A stretch of 20,042 bases of DNA from Deltaproteobacteria bacterium. Its GTDB lineage: Bacteria; Bdellovibrionota_C; UBA2361; SZUA-149; JAITKM01. Made by a program: the position numbers and the translations under genes. Of the stretch, positions 16,801-20,042 are shown piece after piece; the stretch's first letter is position 1; every line of letters starts with the position of its first letter. Where the stretch lies: assembly GCA_031278395.1 (NCBI GenBank), contig JAITKM010000040.1:1-20042 (forward strand), written 5' to 3'. The notes under the pieces were generated by a model. It did not search any database and had not been told where the DNA came from. It was given only the letters and a program-made list of their open reading frames with translations.

Positions 16801-17747
16801 CTGGAATTAGCAATTGTCCCAACTTCTGTTTTAAACAACGATTGACTATTAATCTTCTTTATTTTTTGCGGATCAGCAAAACGATTTTCAATTACCTCAA
16901 ATGGAAAGACATCTAACAAAAGATCTAAATTGATTTTCAAATCAACAGTTTTATCAAAATTTAAATTTAATTTTTTTCTAATACCATTACGATTTGTATT
17001 AGTCTTAGTTATTTGATTTAAATCAACTACTAATGGCGCTTGATCTGGCAAGCCTACGCTGTGAAAATAGTCTGAAAATTTTACTTGTTCAACTAGTTCC
17101 CTAGGAATACCTACAACCCGTAAATATTTAGCTGGGATACCGTAAGCATTGGCGACTATAATGCCATGTAACGAAGTAGAAATAATAGTTTGACATTGCG
17201 CAATCTCCTGCACAAAACTTTCTACCTCATCACGATTTCTATGAGTATCAATAAAAATCAGCTCATGCTCTTCAATTAAGAGTACGTCTCGCAAATATCT
17301 AATGAGACGCGCTGCATATGGGGTATGCTGATAATGCAAAATAATTCCGAACTTATACTTAGGTCTGAGGTTGGGTGTGAAAAATTTAGGTAATAACAAA
17401 GCTGGATCGCCGTAAATTTGTGGTACCTTAGCGCCAACTACATCATGTAAAACAATTTTACGGGTTAGCGGTCCTCGTACTGCACGAAATGATACCGTAG
17501 TCGGATCAATAACTCGCTTTAATACAGAAGCAACTTGAACCCCACTGCCCCAAAATGTTCCGCCGTAAGGCAAAGTTCCGCTATCAATAATCGAACCAAT
17601 AGCGCAAAGTTTTTTAGAATAGGCATGCGAAACAAAATTAACTATTTTGCCAGTTATCTTTTCAACTAAGTAAGGACTTAATTCATCTCCAAAATTTCCC
17701 CTACTAGAGTTAGGAATCTTCCAATAATATAACGGAACACTTTGCAT
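13848..17747 (-). CDS. Pyruvyltransferase-GT2-GT-B fusion with three shared repeats
   Basis: This 1299-residue protein joins three enzyme-like domains. Residues 1-~240 resemble polysaccharide pyruvyl transferases (GNFGDELSPYLVEKITG at 17-33, GDPALLLP, STSLHGIIVANAYGIP at 190-205). Residues 545-~790 are a GT2-type domain (ISIIVASYNYERYLEQTLDS, VDDGSKD, ESDDYW). Residues ~932-1285 are a GT-B domain (THLLNYTGAPIALLNVAKIL, LGAISARKGQDIFIEA, and the EDPLPIVVTEAMMFGK nucleotide-sugar motif). Between them are ~77-residue repeats at 314-390, 441-517 and 836-910, each with an AEHY..GWKLGY.PSP core; a fourth copy ends the neighbouring GT92 protein. No signal peptide or membrane helix is obvious; the C-terminus is basic (KRKRKR). 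It probably assembles and decorates a surface glycan. It starts 56 bp after pgk. Confidence 0.85.
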   Translation of the reverse strand: MQSVPLYYWKIPNSSRGNFGDELSPYLVEKITGKIVNFVSHAYSKKLCAIGSIIDSGTLPYGGTFWGSGVQVASVLKRVIDPTTVSFRAVRGPLTRKIVLHDVVGAKVPQIYGDPALLLPKFFTPNLRPKYKFGIILHYQHTPYAARLIRYLRDVLLIEEHELIFIDTHRNRDEVESFVQEIAQCQTIISTSLHGIIVANAYGIPAKYLRVVGIPRELVEQVKFSDYFHSVGLPDQAPLVVDLNQITKTNTNRNGIRKKLNLNFDKTVDLKINLDLLLDVFPFEVIENRFADPQKIKKINSQSLFKTEVGTIANSRLFLANWYLRTYPGVQESGMPPAEHYYYQGWKLGYHPSPYFRGSEYLSRYPDVKNAGLNPLWHYEKFGRGENRVISGLEYPQSSLKLSSLVNNLFGFVYYLRSFRLKSLIRIGKPAVASEIMLIQKSKFFNARWYQRIYLRGAEKQQLSPAEHYAKIGWKLGYNPSPKFSTIWYLLLYPDVAKADLNPLWHYEMHGKQEGRISGLVSKRQISNQPNILDKVVCKFRNKNPKISIIVASYNYERYLEQTLDSLANQTYKNFEVIIVDDGSKDKSVALIKKYLKQYPNFFLYLHPSGKNHGLTKSVQLALSKATGKYVAFCESDDYWTNNHLAEKIKIINSFRNPILIFNNLQAFGEIAERPDMQRHLALIENLYSNPAQAEQGKSATLAATSVKFTKQKIDIAQLRINVISSFSCLMIKRTELLKCNFDSELIPAWVDWWLWRQLLIKFPVFYLAERLTFWRVHSASYNAETHLQERIEKLDDFLRLNNQVILKQQNWLKYFLIKLSFDSIQESEAYQLLSKSKYFNKKWYKETYPEIAKLGLDPVQHYLSLGWRKGYNPSLNFDQSQYVQYYNELDKICPLLHFEQNKAIENRIVFSVVDDFRIFYPPKYKAQTSKTKILLVTHLLNYTGAPIALLNVAKILKDRFEIFVLSPLDGELKKAFLDENIPVILHTHAFTKKDAVQRYKKLGFKFCLCNVYINYLIYKNFRHVIPAIWWIHENIQPQQLPEELEKILRNSKDIYVPSKLTQDYLTKYNPNIKVLCYPVPDVSAEIRTPTQAKIGNGKKIYHFVLLGAISARKGQDIFIEAIKLLPENLRQQAKFEIIGSDKLEASNFSKAIKKASCGIKQIHFLDAIQNQKKYRKLLSQIDVLCCPSREDPLPIVVTEAMMFGKTCIISDRVGQKELIGESELNGFVFPSEDVASLTAILKNIIENKVKLESIGQKSRELFERHFNAEQSLERCLQIIESKIKVQQLPNQVKRKRKR

Positions 17748-17803
17748 CAGGCTTTTCTTCTAAAACTTCTAAGCTAATTTGTTCGTAGTTAAATTAAGCG
17801 TTG

Positions 17804-18982
17804 TTACTCATTTAAAGCTTTAACAGCTGGTAAGATTTTTCCTTCCAATAATTCCAAGAATGCGCCACCAGCAGTTGAAACATAGCCCATTTTATCCATG
17901 GCGTGTCTTTCGTGCAAAGCTCGGTCAGTATCTCCACCGCCCACGACAGTTAAAGCCTTAGACTCAGCTAACAAGTCAACTACCGCATATGTGCCAGCGC
18001 TAAATTCTTTAGTTTCAAAGGCGCCAACCGGACCATTCCAGACAATGGTATTTGCTTCTTTTAAAGCTTGAGCAATTAATTCGACAGTCTTAGTTCCAAT
18101 ATCTAGGGCCATTTCATTTTCAGCAATGTTTTGTACATCAACAACTTTGGTCGGCACGCCACTTTCAAACTTTTCAGCCACAACAACATCGACTGGTAAA
18201 ATTAATTTACAACCACGAGCTTTTAAAGTTTGAGCAATCTGTTTTGCATTTTCAACTTCTTCTGGTTCAAACAAAGATTTGCCGACCTTTATACCAGCTG
18301 CCACAAAAAAGGTATTTGCCATTGCTCCACCAATAACAATCACATCCGCAGTTTGTCCTACATTTTTAATTGCCTGCATCTTGGTTGAAACTTTAGCACC
18401 ACCAAAAATCGTAGCTAAGGGACGCTGAGGAGTTTTCATAGCTTTATCAAAATATTCCAACTCTTTCTTTAAATTAAAGCCGCTAGCTTTTTCAGCTACC
18501 AAGGCTGCCATACCAGCTGTTGACGCGTGCGCCCGATGGGATGTGGCAAAGGCGTCGTTAATATAAACATCGCAAAGTGCGGCTAATTGTTTAGCAAATT
18601 CTGGATCATTCTTTTCCTCACCGTTGTAAAATCTTAAATTCTCAAGAACTAAAATCTGCTTTGGCTTTAAAGCCTGAATTTGCGCTTGAACTTCTGCGCC
18701 AACACAATCTTGCGCCAGGATGACTTCAGCAGAAATTAGCTTTTTTAAATGCTCAGCTACTGGAGCAAGGCTGTATTTAGGATTCTTTTCACCCTTAGGA
18801 CGACCTAAGTGCGAACCTAAAATAACTTTAGCTCCATGTTCAATGGCATATTTTAAAGTAGGTAATAGAGCTTTAACTCGCGTGTCATTCGCAACCGTCT
18901 GGTCAGCGTTTAGAGGCACATCCAAATCTGCTCGAATAAAAACTTTTTTATTATTTAATTCTAATTCATCAATACATTTCAT
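17804..18982 (-). CDS. pgk: Phosphoglycerate kinase
   Basis: This glycolytic enzyme transfers phosphate between 1,3-bisphosphoglycerate and ADP. Motifs present: FIRADLDVPLN, GSHLGRPKGE, ENLRFYNGEEKND, NDAFATSHRAHAST, GGAKVSTKM, WNGPVGAFE and GGGDTDRAL. One usual residue differs: the Asn of the RxDxNVP signature is Asp here, a change seen in some other lineages. I chose the ATG at 18982 because GGAG lies nine bases upstream; a start at 18997 would add MENHK but has no ribosome site. A possible 15-codon leader with a strong ribosome site ends one base before this ATG. It is followed without a visible terminator by the glycosyltransferase fusion, so they may share a transcript. Confidence 0.96.
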   Translation of the reverse strand: MKCIDELELNNKKVFIRADLDVPLNADQTVANDTRVKALLPTLKYAIEHGAKVILGSHLGRPKGEKNPKYSLAPVAEHLKKLISAEVILAQDCVGAEVQAQIQALKPKQILVLENLRFYNGEEKNDPEFAKQLAALCDVYINDAFATSHRAHASTAGMAALVAEKASGFNLKKELEYFDKAMKTPQRPLATIFGGAKVSTKMQAIKNVGQTADVIVIGGAMANTFFVAAGIKVGKSLFEPEEVENAKQIAQTLKARGCKLILPVDVVVAEKFESGVPTKVVDVQNIAENEMALDIGTKTVELIAQALKEANTIVWNGPVGAFETKEFSAGTYAVVDLLAESKALTVVGGGDTDRALHERHAMDKMGYVSTAGGAFLELLEGKILPAVKALNE

Positions 18983-18983
18983 T

Positions 18984-19031
18984 TTATGGTTCTCCATTAT
19001 TATAATAAAGCGTTTGGCTCTGAACTTTCAA
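18984..19031 (-). CDS. Possible 15-codon leader ORF before pgk
   Basis: The strongest ribosome site near pgk, AGGAGG (complement of 19038-19043), is not in front of the pgk start but six bases before a TTG at 19031. That frame reads 15 codons (LKVQSQTLYYNNGEP) and stops at TAA, one base before the pgk ATG, in a different frame. It may couple translation to pgk, or be chance. No peptide family recognised. Confidence 0.3.
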   Translation of the reverse strand: MKVQSQTLYYNNGEP

Positions 19032-19054
19032 AAATCACCTCCTAGAATAGGGAA

Positions 19055-19105
19055 GCATTTTTGTTAGCTTTACAAACAAAAATGCAAAGCGCTAGAAACC
19101 AGCGC
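19055..19105 (-). promoter_or_regulatory. Two stem-loops upstream of pgk
   Basis: GCATTTTTGTT (19055-19065) pairs with AACAAAAATGC (19075-19085), an 11-bp stem with 9-nt loop. GCGCT (19089-19093) pairs with AGCGC (19101-19105). On the minus strand the GC stem comes first and is followed by TTTGCATTTTTG, so it may terminate transcription from upstream or act in the pgk leader. Confidence 0.4.
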
Positions 19106-19117
19106 CTAAACAGCTAC

Positions 19118-19162
19118 ATTTGTAATATAAAAATATTTTAAGTTGCCGTCCCTATTACAAAT
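19118..19162. repeat. 10-bp inverted repeat ATTTGTAATA
   Basis: ATTTGTAATA (19118-19127) and its exact complement (19153-19162) flank 25 bp. It lies between the orphan ORF at 19170-19370 and the pgk leader. It could be an operator or a long hairpin; no match to a known element is recognised. Confidence 0.5.
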
Positions 19163-19169
19163 TTAAAAA

Positions 19170-19370
19170 TTAGACAAACTTTTTAATTTTATATATGTTC
19201 GCGATGGTGGTGTTAGTAGCATCTAATAATGAACCTATACCATCTGTAAGGTAACCGCCTCTTAGCTCATAATGACATGCCTCGCTCTTGTTTAGACCAG
19301 TGGAAGTCAGACGTGCTAATGTGTAGGAAGTAATTCCTGCCGTGGTCTCCACTTTATTTGCTGGGTTCAT
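19170..19370 (-). CDS. Small hypothetical ORF (66 residues)
   Basis: An ATG-started frame encodes 66 residues with one Cys, many Thr, Ser and Gly and a Lys-rich end (KIKKFV). Codon use is richer in C-ending codons (ACC, TAC, AAC) than in neighbouring genes. An in-frame TAG four codons upstream closes the 5' side, and no ribosome site stands at normal distance. I recognise no family. It may be the 3' remnant of a surface-protein gene cut off by the adjacent transposon fragment, or not a gene. Confidence 0.25.
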   Translation of the reverse strand: MNPANKVETTAGITSYTLARLTSTGLNKSEACHYELRGGYLTDGIGSLLDATNTTIANIYKIKKFV

Positions 19371-19432
19371 GTATTGTTCAAGCTAACACCACCTTTTTTA
19401 TTTATTTTCCATCGTATAGATCTCTTTATTTT

Positions 19433-20042
19433 GAAATTGCCAAAAGTAGTATGGAGAACAAAAACCTAAGAGCCACAATGCCAAAAAGTAAGGAACTAAT
19501 ACAATTGAGTGAGTTGGTAGATAGATATGAATCGCTATCAAATTTACTTAGGCAAGAGAGAACGCGATTAAAAAACAATGTATTCGATTCAAATGTAGTA
19601 ATTCAAAGCATTAAGGACATGATAGCAGTGTTAAAGCAAGAGAAGGAATCAATCTCCGCCAAAATTGAAGAATGCGCGACATCAGTTCCTGAATTATCTT
19701 AGAAGTTGAAATTGCTATGTGAAGTTCCAGGAATAAAAAATATAATAGGAAGTATAATTCTAACGAAGCGTACCAGAATTAGGGATACTAGATAGGCGAA
19801 GTGTTGCCGCCTTATGTGGAGTTGCTCCGTATAATAGAGACAGTGGAAGGAGTTCGCAAAACAACAGGCGGAAGAGTTGCAGTAAGAAATGCGTTGTATT
19901 TAGTCACGATGAATTGTGCTCGCAGTGATGGCTGGCTGAAGGATTTTTATAAACGCTTAGTTCTCAATGGTAAACCGAGAAAGGTTGCCTTAACAGCGTT
20001 GATGAGAAAACTAATAATTATCTTGAATATGATGATTGCTAA
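19433..20042 (+). pseudogene. Broken IS110-family transposase (C-terminal part)
   Basis: The recognisable sequence starts near MENKNLRATMPKSKELIQLS (ATG at 19451), the middle of an IS110-type transposase; the N-terminal DEDD catalytic domain is missing. A TAG at 19700-19702 interrupts the frame, which continues as LLCEVPGIKNIIGSIIL. The frame then shifts by one base near 19766-19770 (VPELGILDRRSVAALCGVAPYNRDSG) and again near 19857-19864, with a probable small deletion, to GGRVAVRNALYLVTMNC and KPRKVALTALMRKLIIILNMM. These are the Transposase_20 landmarks in order, including the SGR..GGR..VRNALY region. At least three lesions plus the 5' truncation make it non-functional. The last codon is cut by the window edge. 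It could still reflect active copies elsewhere in the genome. Confidence 0.9.

Noticed and set aside
19029-19045. Plus-strand TCACCTCCT resembling the 16S rRNA 3' end
   Set aside because: Only the short anti-Shine-Dalgarno-like stretch matches; it is the complement of a ribosome site before pgk.
19358-19450. TTG start giving a longer N-terminus to the transposase fragment
   Set aside because: The added residues do not match IS110 proteins except perhaps the last few, and no ribosome site is present.

Overview
The window is bacterial chromosome, AT-rich overall, with closely packed short operons, Shine-Dalgarno-type starts, two tRNA genes and a few decayed or repetitive intergenic tracts. A lipoprotein signal peptide with a good lipobox, a DUF4254 gene next to glycosyltransferases and a YfbK-like VWA protein suggest a diderm from a poorly sampled lineage. 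Large Cys-rich/FISUMP surface proteins like the one at the left edge are common in uncultured gut, symbiont and candidate-phylum bacteria. I cannot name the phylum from this sequence alone.

Layout, left to right. (1) 2-1054: 3' part of a Cys-rich surface protein with a C-terminal FISUMP/C-type-lectin-like domain; its last ~60 codons switch to NNC-rich codons, as in variable regions of diversity-generating retroelements. (2) 1078-1200: first of three hairpin repeats with shared 17-nt ends. (3) 1249-3758 (minus): FmdB-like zinc ribbon, a YfbK-like VWA protein with a damaged metal site, and a SprT-like metalloprotein. Divergent from these, 3975-6590 (plus): a DUF3352 lipoprotein and a TPR/SH3 membrane protein resembling BatE. 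(4) 6724-8495 (minus): two small membrane or exported coiled-coil proteins and mutM. (5) 8636-11258 (minus): ymdB-like phosphodiesterase, an Asd-family protein lacking its catalytic residues, and truA, joined by 4-bp overlaps and ending at a good intrinsic terminator. (6) tRNA-Asp and tRNA-Val (minus). (7) A DUF4254 gene flanked on both sides by the other two hairpin repeats. (8) 12668-18982 (minus): pgk, a 1299-residue fusion of pyruvyl transferase, GT2 and GT-B domains, and a GT92-like glycosyltransferase. The last two share a ~77-residue repeat. (9) 19170-20042: a small orphan ORF and a broken IS110-family transposase running to the window edge.

Together the genes mix housekeeping functions (DNA repair, tRNA modification, glycolysis, tRNAs) with cell-surface functions (glycan assembly, a variable surface protein, membrane-anchored VWA/TPR proteins). 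The observations most worth a second look are the Usg-like pseudo-dehydrogenase fused translationally to truA, the hairpin family whose arms change together, the possible retroelement-diversified C-terminus at the left edge, and the repeat-linked multi-glycosyltransferase.
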